From Asterias rubens (lineage: Eukaryota; Echinodermata; Asteroidea; Forcipulatida; Asteriidae), in assembly GCF_902459465.1 (NCBI RefSeq), contig NC_047068.1, positions 3,472,001 to 3,536,000 on the forward strand: DNA of 64,000 bases, given 5' to 3'. The translations under genes and the position numbers were made by a program. Below, in pieces: positions 60,101-64,000 of the stretch. Under the pieces are notes generated by a model. It was given only the letters and a program-made list of their open reading frames with translations, was not told the DNA's origin and did not search any database. Each line of letters begins with the position of its first letter. Positions within the stretch are counted from its first letter, which is position 1.

Positions 60101-63100
60101 AGTACATTCAAGTCCTAGTCATAGAGTTTGTACGTTTCGAAAAAGTTTTTTTCTTGCATTTTTCCGGCAATGTCGACCAGGTGTATTGCTGCTGGATGCA
60201 GCAAAACAACTAAAGATGGGGTCAGTTTGCAAGTCTTTTCCAGCGCTGTGCAGCAAACACTTCGAGCCGTCGTGCTTCGAGAATCCGGAATACACATTTT
60301 GACATGAAGAGAAAATGTCTTTTCTAAAACATGACGCCACAGCCCTGATACTTCTTTTAAGGGGCACGGCAGTTTTGCCTTGACTTTTTGTAAAAATTTA
60401 GGGCACCAAGGCAAAAAGTAGTAGTCCCAGCCAATTTTCTAAAAAGTAGTAGTCCCAGCCAATTTTCTATACCTTCTGCTCAGGCTGTAGTTAAAAAGCA
60501 GGACAGTTCTTCTGAGAACTAAGAAGTCTCCAGAACAATCCGATAAATCTACTCCGCGGTAGTAGAATATAGAAAGACAGTTCTCTAAAGAACAAACTCT
60601 ACCTGGCAGGTAGATACACACATGGTATTACCACAAACCAAATATATAAACAGTAAATAGTGATAAAAAGCTGTCATCTAAGAGCCAATACCTATTATAT
60701 TTATCTCTCTTGCTTAACTAAAAGAGAACCATACATAAAGAGATACTTGTGTAGTTAAAAACACTTCAGTATCAATTAAAGTCACATGGAAATAGAATTT
60801 GTTCTTCTTTAAACATTAGAGTATATGTTTCTAAACAATAAAATAATTTTTGTAGTAGTTGTTTTTAACGATTTATATGTTAAAAAAATTAATAAAGTTG
60901 TGTGGGGGGGTGACTCTGCCTACCCCTTTTGTGACGTCAATCGAGGCAGACTTTGCCTCGATCGAACATCGAACACACGTACGTGCAAGTACATTCAAGT
61001 CCTAGTCATAGAGTTTGTACGTTTCGAAAAAGTTTTTTTCTTGCATTTTTCCGGCAATGTCGACCAGGTGTATTGCTGCTGGATGCAGCAAAACAACTAA
61101 AGATGGGGTCAGTTTGCAAGTCTTTTCCAGCGCTGTGCAGCAAACACTTCGAGCCGTCGTGCTTCGAGAATCCGGAATACACATTTTGACATGAAGAGAA
61201 AATGTCTTTTCTAAAACATGACGCCACAGCCCTGATACTTCTTTTAAGGGGCACGGCAGTTTTGCCTTGACTTTTTGTAAAAATTTAGGGCACCAAGGCA
61301 ATTTTCAAAAATTTGGAAGGGCATCACGGCAATCATAAAAAGTTGCGAAGGGCACGACGGCAGTTTGAAAAAAAACCTCTGAATTGCCTGTAAAAAATAG
61401 TTCTTCCAATTTTTCCATTTTCTAATCTAACTGTTACCCAATGAAAAAAGAAAGCATTCATCTAATTCAACAAAATAAAGAACAACTACTTACAATACAC
61501 AATAAATAATTTTTGTTCATACGTAATCCTACTATTGGTCATGTACATTGTGTAGTTTTTCGTAGAGACGCTAAAATTCCCACGTACATGTAACTGCTCC
61601 ATTTTGACACGATGTTGACAGAATAAATGCATGCGGTGCGCGACGCCTATGCTGTACATGATGGTACATCAATGTACCAAGCATGGGGAAAACCACTATC
61701 CCAGCATGCAAAGACACGTCGAGTCTTTTTCTCAAGGCGTTTAGCCTTGGTTCGCGTAATTTTACCACTAGAGGGCGTTTAAACTCACGCTATCACTGTT
61801 CCGAAACGCCCTCTAGCGTTCGATGTTTCAAGTATTTTTTTTGTCGCACGCAAAGAACAACGACAAACGGGCCTGAAATCTGCTGTTGTGCCTTACGTGC
61901 GTGAAATTGGGGTATATTTCGTTGCGTGAAATTTACACAGACATCGGGACTTTTGGGCTTATTTTCGAACTTTGACAACGTTGAATATAATTTGTTTTCG
62001 GGAGGAAGGGCACGGCGGCAATGATGAGAAAAGGGCACGGCAATCATTGCCGTGAAAAATTGTTTTTTTGAAGGGCATTGCGGCAATCGGTAGGGGCAAC
62101 GACGGCAATTGCCGTCGTTGCCGTCGTGAAGTTTCAGGGCTGACGCCATCCCAAAAATTTTTCCAGCTAGTGGGGAAGTCGAAGAAGGTACATGAAAGAA
62201 GAAGGTACATGAAAGAAGAAGGTACATGAAAGAAGTAACAAACCTAAAGGAGCATTTGCCTAACGTGAAAAAAATCAGGTATTATATCAACTTTGAAGGC
62301 ATGTTTTTAGCTTGCGCCAAGCGTCACTATCGTGTTGGCACTGCATGCGATTCGTCGCACCGCCATTGACGTCACGAACTTGGTAAGAAGCAATGGAGAG
62401 CTATTGATACACTGTAGTATAAAACATTGTAAGAAATGGCTCCCTCTGAAGTAACGTAGCTTTTCGAAAAAGAAGTAATTTTCCATGAATTTGATTTCGA
62501 GACCTCAGAATTAGATTTTGAGGTCTCAAAATCAAGCATCCGAAAGCACACAACTTTGTGTGACAAGGGTGTTTTTCCTTTCATTATTATCTCACAACTT
62601 CGACGACCAATTGAGTTCAAATTTTCACAGGTTTGTTATTTCTGCCATATGTTGAGCAACACCAAGTGAGAAGATTGGGCTTTTACAATTACCAATAGTG
62701 TTCAGTGCCTTTAACAAAAGGTTATGTGAAGTTACCAATCCAGGGCAATGGCATCTCTTTATATCATGCGACATGCCAATTTACGAGGCTCTTCAATTAC
62801 AAACTGAATATACGGAGGTGTGACGAAGGAATATATTATTTCAAAAACCATTTTTGAAGCTTTCTTTAGGAGAACCTTGAATTATCACAATGCCAACCAG
62901 CCCATTCAGATTCATAACGACCAGTCTTTGGGAACCTTCTTTGGTGTTTATTTTTTTTAGATGACTTGTCTACGAATCTTGGTCAGTCTGTTGATGTGGT
63001 GTTTGGTTGCTCAGAAACCGTCTTCAGTGATTGCTACCAAGATGGATACGGAACTTTCTCAGTTGGAGATACTGAGGTGATGTACAATGGAACAGACGCG

Positions 63101-63143
63101 TCTGGAAATCAGAACTTCTGCAATTTCACAGTCGCAACCAAAG
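33043..63143 (+). CDS. secreted HYR/SRCR mosaic protein, 5' and middle part; runs off the window
   Basis: Sixteen plus-strand exons can be joined: signal peptide; whole HYR (40409, 41446, 42481, 44046, 44624); HYR first half (45244); SRCR (46189, 48426, 49820); HYR second half (51867); whole HYR (53343); HYR first half (55170); SRCR (57110, 59063); HYR second half (62961). Together they give about 1,237 residues and no stop. Every internal exon is symmetrical 1-1. HYR domains are Ig-like extracellular folds first named from sea urchin hyalin; SRCR domains are disulfide-rich binding modules, hugely expanded in echinoderm immune repertoires. The likely product is a secreted or anchored extracellular adhesion or recognition protein. 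The block from 44624 to 52049 is duplicated as 53343 to 63143. Further exons are expected beyond 64 kb. Alternative splicing of SRCR exons is possible but not shown. Confidence 0.82.
33165..33534. mobile_element. TTAA-type MITE just after the signal-peptide exon
   Basis: Starts about 45 bp after the donor at 33121; meets the next copy at 33531 in the opposite orientation. Confidence 0.65.
33531..33880. mobile_element. TTAA-type MITE, head-to-head with the previous copy
   Basis: Begins aaaggcagcggacactattg directly at the end of the neighbour; the far end is truncated. Confidence 0.65.
34167..34561. mobile_element. TTAA-type MITE
   Basis: Full length with inverted ends; the TTAA sites are mutated (tatagacact, cctctaagg). 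Confidence 0.68.
34783..34935. repeat. palindromic element with agcttccctgggtcgacccc
   Basis: ggtgcgttcgtttagcttcc and its complement form the ends of a 150-bp near-perfect hairpin; the inner arms contain ttttttttccaggacgaacg. Confidence 0.65.
35155..35514. mobile_element. second TTAA-flanked MITE family (360 bp)
   Basis: TTAA then AGATGCTATGTCAGATTTTT at the left, and AAAAATCCGACGTAGCATCT then TTAA at the right, an inverted pair of about 24 bp. No coding sequence inside. Confidence 0.72.
36036..36424. mobile_element. TTAA-type MITE
   Basis: TTAA at 36032-36035 and 36425-36428; complete. Confidence 0.78.
36615..38424 (+). mobile_element. Tx1/L1-like LINE, 5' truncated, with frameshifts
   Basis: Open pieces in sequence give the end of a reverse transcriptase ([15 protein letters not shown], then [11 protein letters not shown] and [17 protein letters not shown]), its thumb region ([20 protein letters not shown]), and a carboxyl zinc-knuckle-like motif ([18 protein letters not shown]). 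Several frameshifts and stops interrupt it at about 36950, 37270, 37570 and 37960. It ends with aaaaaaaa at 38417-38424, then the terminal bases of a TTAA MITE, which suggests insertion into that MITE. The left edge near 36.6 kb is approximate. The L1/Tx1 assignment rests on the C-terminal layout. Confidence 0.72.
38425..38441. mobile_element. TTAA-type MITE terminal remnant
   Basis: Only tagtgtccactgcct before TTAA remains, directly after the LINE poly-A. Confidence 0.5.
38590..38800. repeat. tandem ttccctttataa(t/a)cctTGG repeat
   Basis: Three units of about 55 bp with attcgggctt and cttggaggggg occur here; relatives lie at 34955-35115. Confidence 0.5.
39535..39840 (-). mobile_element. LINE reverse-transcriptase tail, several frames
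   Basis: On the minus strand [17 protein letters not shown] is followed, after frame breaks, by [20 protein letters not shown]. These match the usual LINE tail of Leu-Ile-x-x-Tyr-Lys, then Asn-x-Trp-Asn-x-Leu-Pro. Stops and frameshifts show it is dead. A MITE abuts it at 39.83 kb. Confidence 0.6.
39833..40210. mobile_element. TTAA-type MITE, rearranged
   Basis: Core motifs are in order, with an extra ~50 bp near 39870-39920. Confidence 0.6.
40409..40651 (+). CDS. HYR domain exon 1
   Basis: 243 nt, 81 codons, phase 1-1, with acceptor catttgcag and donor ATAG|gtaaat. It shows the HYR pattern: [17 protein letters not shown], then [18 protein letters not shown] and the closing CNFTIQV. It is nearly identical to exon 42481-42723, and the 180 bp of intron before each exon are also similar. 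Confidence 0.88.
40884..41100 (-). mobile_element. LINE tail fragment in a HYR intron
   Basis: The minus strand encodes [20 protein letters not shown] and then [13 protein letters not shown], the same LINE tail theme. It is a short truncated piece between two HYR exons; other repeats follow at once. Confidence 0.6.
41446..41718 (+). CDS. HYR domain exon 2
   Basis: 273 nt, 91 codons, phase 1-1, acceptor tttgtaacag, donor ATAG|gtaatt. SPNITCPSN opens the domain, [20 protein letters not shown] closes it. It is the most divergent whole HYR exon of the gene and has a long central loop. Confidence 0.86.
41926..42270 (-). mobile_element. tRNA-derived SINE, nearly whole
   Basis: Minus strand starts with a tRNA-like head (gtggctgagcggataagagc; B-box gtgggttcgaattcc near 42187-42201) and continues through ctccctgg to gcgctatataaaaacggg and an ATT microsatellite tail at 41905-41930. 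Confidence 0.7.
42481..42723 (+). CDS. HYR domain exon 3, recent duplicate of exon 1
   Basis: 243 nt, phase 1-1, acceptor tactcattttcag, donor ATAG|gtaaat. [26 protein letters not shown] and [18 protein letters not shown] repeat exon 40409-40651 with few changes. The offset between the two is 2,072 bp. Confidence 0.88.
42883..43260. mobile_element. TTAA-type MITE in a HYR intron
   Basis: TTAA at 42879-42882 and 43261-43264; complete. Confidence 0.78.
43265..44045. other. HYR intron, little seen
   Basis: C-rich patches at 43360-43550 and the tRNA-like head at 43.7 kb; nothing else recognised. Confidence 0.4.
43690..43765 (+). repeat. tRNA-like SINE head in a HYR intron
   Basis: cggtcaagttgttagactg followed by ttgggttcaaatc gives A-box and B-box-like motifs with tRNA spacing. 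It lies between HYR exons 3 and 4. Confidence 0.4.
44046..44318 (+). CDS. HYR domain exon 4, whole version of the later split domain
   Basis: 273 nt, 91 codons, phase 1-1, acceptor cgtatttag, donor AAAG|gtgcat. It reads [27 protein letters not shown], then [12 protein letters not shown] and [14 protein letters not shown]. It is the uninterrupted relative of the half exons at 45244/51867 and 55170/62961: the SDNSG and QSVDV parts sit together here and are in separate exons there. Confidence 0.87.
44624..44854 (+). CDS. HYR-like domain exon 5
   Basis: 231 nt, 77 codons, phase 1-1, acceptor tttctttttgcag, donor GTCG|gtaagc. [20 protein letters not shown] and the closing [14 protein letters not shown] fit a HYR fold with a shorter middle. 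Its duplicate is 53343-53573. Confidence 0.85.
45244..45354 (+). CDS. HYR first-half exon, block 1
   Basis: 111 nt, 37 codons, phase 1-1, acceptor gtctcccatag. The residues [11 protein letters not shown]...[13 protein letters not shown] are the N-terminal half of a HYR domain. The donor TCTG|gtgagt falls exactly where exon 44046 continues with TCT GGT CAG, so the splice site uses the Gly codon of the ancestral domain. The other half is at 51867, with three SRCR exons between. Confidence 0.84.
45355..46188. other. intron between HYR half and first SRCR exon
   Basis: Mostly unassigned; tagtcgcgac-type motifs at 45.96-46.08 kb resemble 20.88-20.95 kb. The last 100 bp match the intron before SRCR exon 57110. 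Confidence 0.4.
46189..46500 (+). CDS. SRCR domain exon 1
   Basis: 312 nt, 104 codons, phase 1-1, acceptor gccaaaatag, donor CCAG|gtaata. VRLVGG opens the domain, [17 protein letters not shown] follows, then VVCRQLGF, a Cys after DNVN, LQDCAF, HNC and SVTC. Six Cys give the group A pattern, yet the domain is a single exon. Confidence 0.92.
46560..46865 (-). mobile_element. non-LTR retrotransposon C-terminal fragment
   Basis: The minus-strand ORF contains [47 protein letters not shown] and a closing W. This is the carboxyl end of a LINE class found in many invertebrates, distinct from the CR1-like tails nearby. It lies 60 bp after an SRCR exon. Confidence 0.6.
47700..47862. mobile_element. 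palindromic element, ~65-bp arms
   Basis: gtacccggtcttcactgcgt pairs with acgcagtgaagaccgggtac; arms continue through ggttggtggctggcgctgtt. The flank aatgtatttattaatgggaat matches that of 53.03 kb. Confidence 0.7.
47937..48310 (+). mobile_element. tRNA-derived SINE with B-box deleted
   Basis: gtggccgagtggtttataag gives the head, but the 24 bp that contain the B-box in the 54.3-kb copy are missing after tgtttctgatca. Body and tail (gcgctttgagtaccttg, ttgatattatt) are complete. Confidence 0.65.
48426..48734 (+). CDS. SRCR domain exon 2
   Basis: 309 nt, 103 codons, phase 1-1, donor CCAG|gtgggt. The acceptor ctcgtaaaaaag has a poor pyrimidine tract compared with the other SRCR exons. [37 protein letters not shown] and SVTC are present. 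This is the additional SRCR unit in block 1; block 2 has only two. Confidence 0.9.
48735..49819. other. intron between SRCR exons 2 and 3
   Basis: Starts with the conserved gtgggtgcgataagcataac; the rest includes a gggatatgg micro-repeat near 49360 and no recognised element. Confidence 0.4.
49820..50131 (+). CDS. SRCR domain exon 3
   Basis: 312 nt, 104 codons, phase 1-1, acceptor cttgtaaaatag, donor TCAG|gtgggt. All six Cys are kept; near the C-terminus the usual SHNC is FNDC. A TTAA MITE begins 50 bp after the donor. Downstream intron sequence resembles that after the SRCR exon at 59063. Confidence 0.92.
50181..50569. mobile_element. TTAA-type MITE after SRCR exon 3
   Basis: TTAA at both edges; 50 bp from the exon's donor. 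Confidence 0.78.
50975..51345. mobile_element. diverged subfamily of the TTAA-type MITE
   Basis: Shares cacaggtttgttattttat and ggacactt but has its own interior (gccattggacac, tgacacggcgaaacatgcgg). A related stretch is at 19140-19260. Confidence 0.5.
51350..51728. mobile_element. TTAA-type MITE
   Basis: TTAA at the left edge; the right end is gtgtccagtgtcttTGA. Confidence 0.75.
51867..52049 (+). CDS. HYR second-half exon, block 1
   Basis: 183 nt, 61 codons, phase 1-1, after a strong acceptor (gtttattttttttag). It starts [17 protein letters not shown] and ends [14 protein letters not shown], matching the C-terminal two thirds of exon 44046 after about seven added residues. The donor AAAG|gtccgt is non-consensus. 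Joining 45244 directly to this exon would rebuild a HYR domain of about 98 residues, against 91 in the whole exon. Confidence 0.83.
52101..52501. mobile_element. TTAA-type MITE after the HYR second-half exon
   Basis: TTAA at the left edge; 51 bp after the exon. Right end as in the previous copy. Confidence 0.75.
53029..53200. mobile_element. palindromic element, same family as 47.7 kb
   Basis: ggttttcaactagtggttta pairs with taaaccactagttgaaaacc, then cctggtcctt with its complement. Flanked by aatgtatttatgaatgggaat. The 350 bp before it resembles the 47.2-kb region (gtcacgtgggtgtgtt). Confidence 0.68.
53343..53573 (+). CDS. HYR-like domain exon, block 2
   Basis: 231 nt, phase 1-1, acceptor ttatacacag, donor GTTG|gtaagc. 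It duplicates 44624-44854: the last 90 bp are almost identical, while the middle ([11 protein letters not shown]) has changed. Confidence 0.86.
54303..54680 (+). mobile_element. tRNA-derived SINE, intact head
   Basis: Head with gagcggttgagagcacc and B-box GGTTCGAATCC (54365-54375), body tgggacgtaaagccgttggt, tail gcgccgtgagtaccttg ending in an ATT repeat. Confidence 0.7.
54786..55142. mobile_element. TTAA-type MITE before HYR first-half exon
   Basis: TTAA at 54782-54785 and 55143-55146; ends 27 bp before exon 55170. Confidence 0.75.
55170..55280 (+). CDS. HYR first-half exon, block 2
   Basis: 111 nt, phase 1-1, acceptor gtctcccatag. [12 protein letters not shown]...[13 protein letters not shown] repeats the half domain at 45244. 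Here the donor is TCTG|gtcagt, the same bases as the Ser-Gly-Gln codons of the intact HYR exon. A TTAA MITE ends 27 bp upstream of the exon. Confidence 0.83.
56030..56151 (-). repeat. repeat with conserved double hairpin, copy at 56.1 kb
   Basis: Minus strand: CTGAAGACGATCAG...CTGATCGAAACGTCGAG followed by AGTTCTTTTCAGAACC (56070-56085) and the GGTGTTATCGCAAACC end. It is close to the 32.0-kb copy. Confidence 0.6.
56335..56985 (-). mobile_element. tRNA-derived SINE split by a TTAA MITE
   Basis: 56335-56433 and 56795-56985 are the two parts of the SINE also seen whole at 41926-42270; between them is a complete MITE (56434-56794). Confidence 0.75.
56434..56794. mobile_element. TTAA-type MITE nested in a SINE
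   Basis: Complete, with TTAA at 56430-56433 and 56795-56798. The SINE outside has a single TTAA at this site in its whole copy. Confidence 0.85.
57110..57415 (+). CDS. SRCR domain exon 4 (diverged)
   Basis: 306 nt, 102 codons, phase 1-1, acceptor tccaaaatag, donor ACAG|gtgggt. Six Cys remain. Two codons are lost before HDVNC, and the conserved Gly-Trp before the fifth Cys reads GLDSHNC. It looks like the least constrained SRCR unit. Flanking introns match those of the exon at 46189. Confidence 0.88.
58069..58217. mobile_element. ~150-bp palindromic MITE, copy 3
   Basis: Same ends and internal order as the copies at 0.7 and 10.3 kb, in an SRCR intron. Confidence 0.65.
58535..58655 (+). repeat. 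repeat with conserved double hairpin, copy at 58.6 kb
   Basis: Plus strand: TTGAAGACGAGCAG...CTGTTCGGAACGTCGAG, then GGCTCTTTTCAGAGCC (58588-58603), then the ACATGGTTGTACCCGCAAG end, matching the right arm of the 5.8-kb element. Confidence 0.6.
59063..59374 (+). CDS. SRCR domain exon 5
   Basis: 312 nt, 104 codons, phase 1-1, acceptor ctccaaaatag, donor ACAG|gtgggt. [20 protein letters not shown] opens it; all six Cys and the GWGVHNC motif are present. Confidence 0.92.
60170..60307 (+). pseudogene. broken THAP-domain fragment, copy 1
   Basis: [20 protein letters not shown] is the start of a THAP zinc finger (Cys-x4-Cys). The middle of the domain is missing. In another frame the end appears: [17 protein letters not shown], with the Cys-x2-His ligands, and past a stop [16 protein letters not shown], similar to the closing part. 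THAP domains bind DNA and are common in P-element-type transposases and in host regulators derived from them. This copy cannot encode the fold. Confidence 0.65.
61057..61194 (+). pseudogene. broken THAP-domain fragment, copy 2
   Basis: Same as 60170-60307 with the same deletion and frame shift, so the damage predates the 887-bp duplication. Confidence 0.65.
61280..62160. repeat. ggcaccaaggca / ggcacggcaat repeat region
   Basis: Clusters of gggcacgacggcaattt-like motifs occur at 61290-61385 and 62008-62140, ending in a perfect 22-bp palindrome at 62099-62120. Related motifs are at 44885-45060 and 60395-60415. The part between, 61.4-62.0 kb, holds an agagggcgttt/aaacgccctct inverted pair and no gene I recognise. 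Confidence 0.45.
62376..62710. mobile_element. TTAA-type MITE, left-truncated
   Basis: Right end ttcagtgcct before TTAA (62711-62714); the left end is missing. Confidence 0.68.
62961..63143 (+). CDS. HYR second-half exon, block 2
   Basis: 183 nt, phase 1-1. It is nearly the same as 51867-52049 ([38 protein letters not shown]), and about 140 bp of upstream intron is also conserved. The donor AAAG|gtttgt is again weak. By the block pattern, the next exon after 64 kb should be a whole HYR of the 44624 type. Confidence 0.83.
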
Positions 63144-63504
63144 GTTTGTTGACAAATTTGATGTTACATATGAAGCGTTGTTTTAATACCCTTCATAGAT
63201 GTGACCCTCTCTAATACTTAAGAGAGTCGTAAAGGATAGAGGCTAACGGCAAGTTGTTTCTTTACACTCGGTGCACCAAATTATTTCCTGTAAACAGACG
63301 AAGACGAAAATAGGTGTTGTCACGTCTTCACTGGAATAATTATGCGGGCGGCGGAAGCGCGCAAAATTGGAATGCTGTTCAAGAGAGGGCGCTTCTCTTG
63401 AATAATTAAATGTTACATAATAAGTAAGTGCGATAAAAATAATAGTGGGGGGGGGGTACAATTTCTATGACCGTCACATAGATGTTACTCTGGTCTTACA
63501 ATTC

Positions 63505-63860
63505 TAGCCTCCTTATTGAGCCCATATCCAATCAATCATGGGGAGACCGATCTTTCTCACATGCTGCCCCACGCCTATGGAACAAATTAAAACCAGTAAA
63601 ATCATCTGTTTCTTTAACCCAATTTTAAAGTTGAGTGAATGGTTTGATTTTTTTACCCTTCGATGTTTTCTTAGATATTGCATTTGTATTGTATTTCTCT
63701 ACCACATGTACTGGATTTCTTCTTAGCTTAGAGATACTTTTCAGTTTTGGTCATTGAACATACAGTATGTGTGTTTTTGTTTATATTTAGCGCCATGAGC
63801 ACTTTTGATGAATTTGTGGGCTTTATAGGTTTTCGGTATTAACTTTTCATCTTCTGATGT
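63505..63860 (+). mobile_element. LINE 3' end, plus strand
   Basis: The reading frame SWGDRSFSHAAPRLWNKLKP (from about 63536) then TQF-stop is a LINE tail. It is followed by a 3' region with agcgccatgagcac and ctttatag, resembling the tails of the tRNA-derived SINEs at 48.3 and 54.6 kb. Confidence 0.6.
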
Positions 63861-63951
63861 TTTGATTTGTTTTTCTTTGATCAGACCATGCATCAAGCTA
63901 TTGGATTACTTAAAAAAAAACCTTTAAAAAACAAGCTGGTTTTCTTTTAGA

Positions 63952-64000
63952 AGACCAGTCTTCTCACTTGGTGTATCTCAACATATGCATAAAATAACAA
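63952..64000. mobile_element. TTAA-type MITE cut by window end
   Basis: agaccagtcttctcacttgg and following bases match the interior of the family. Confidence 0.55.

Larger units (their letters stand above)
59551..61302. repeat. 887-bp near-identical tandem duplication
   Basis: Every landmark recurs with an 887-bp shift (59581/60468, 60170/61057). I see one substitution in about 850 bp, near 59997/60884 (ttaacaaaa versus ttaaaaaaa). The junction near 60411-60460 carries a short extra repeat of aaaagtagtagtcccagcc. Contents: intron sequence, a hairpin repeat of the 105-268 family and a broken THAP domain. Confidence 0.85.

Overview
This is eukaryotic nuclear DNA from an invertebrate deuterostome. 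An echinoderm, perhaps a sea star, is the best guess. The reasons are scattered small exons with GT-AG introns, HYR and group-A-like SRCR exons of the kind greatly expanded in echinoderms, and a very dense load of short palindromic transposons, tRNA-derived SINEs and LINE tails. The species is an inference; no marker gene was available.

Three host genes can be read. (1) Minus strand, about 16.0 to 11.9 kb: the 3' half of an adhesion GPCR, with a GPS cleavage motif, seven transmembrane segments and a short tail, in seven exons that splice in frame. Its 5' part was not found. (2) Plus strand, 24.4 to 28.7 kb: a complete F5/8-type-C (discoidin) domain over three exons, followed by an 11-nt terminal coding exon. 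Its 5' end was not found. (3) Plus strand, 33.0 kb to beyond the window end: a secreted HYR/SRCR mosaic gene. It has a signal-peptide exon, five whole HYR exons, then a block of split HYR first half, three SRCR exons, HYR second half and a whole HYR exon. The same block follows again with two SRCR exons. Every internal exon is symmetrical (phase 1-1), so modules can be added or skipped without breaking frame.

Region by region: 0-11 kb holds no secure host gene. It contains palindromic elements, a decayed retroelement with a zinc-finger ORF (1.8-3.65 kb), LINE and SINE pieces and unassigned sequence. 11.9-16 kb is the GPCR, with a 23-bp minisatellite in one intron. 16.3-17.4 kb holds ~120-bp repeats and a 53-bp satellite with a 212-bp higher-order period. 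19.3-22.7 kb is one large foldback element. 24.3-28.7 kb is the discoidin gene. 29-33 kb is foldback elements and tandem repeats. 33-64 kb is the HYR/SRCR gene, whose introns are filled with TTAA-flanked MITEs, a Tx1/L1-like LINE end, SINEs, and an 887-bp near-identical tandem duplication carrying a broken THAP domain.

The most notable signals are: HYR domains interrupted twice by SRCR cassettes, with the break at a donor site made from HYR codons; a dispersed repeat family carrying a histone-mRNA-like stem-loop beside a second conserved, hammerhead-like hairpin, with compensatory changes between copies; and a nested insertion that directly shows the TTAA target duplication of the dominant MITE family.
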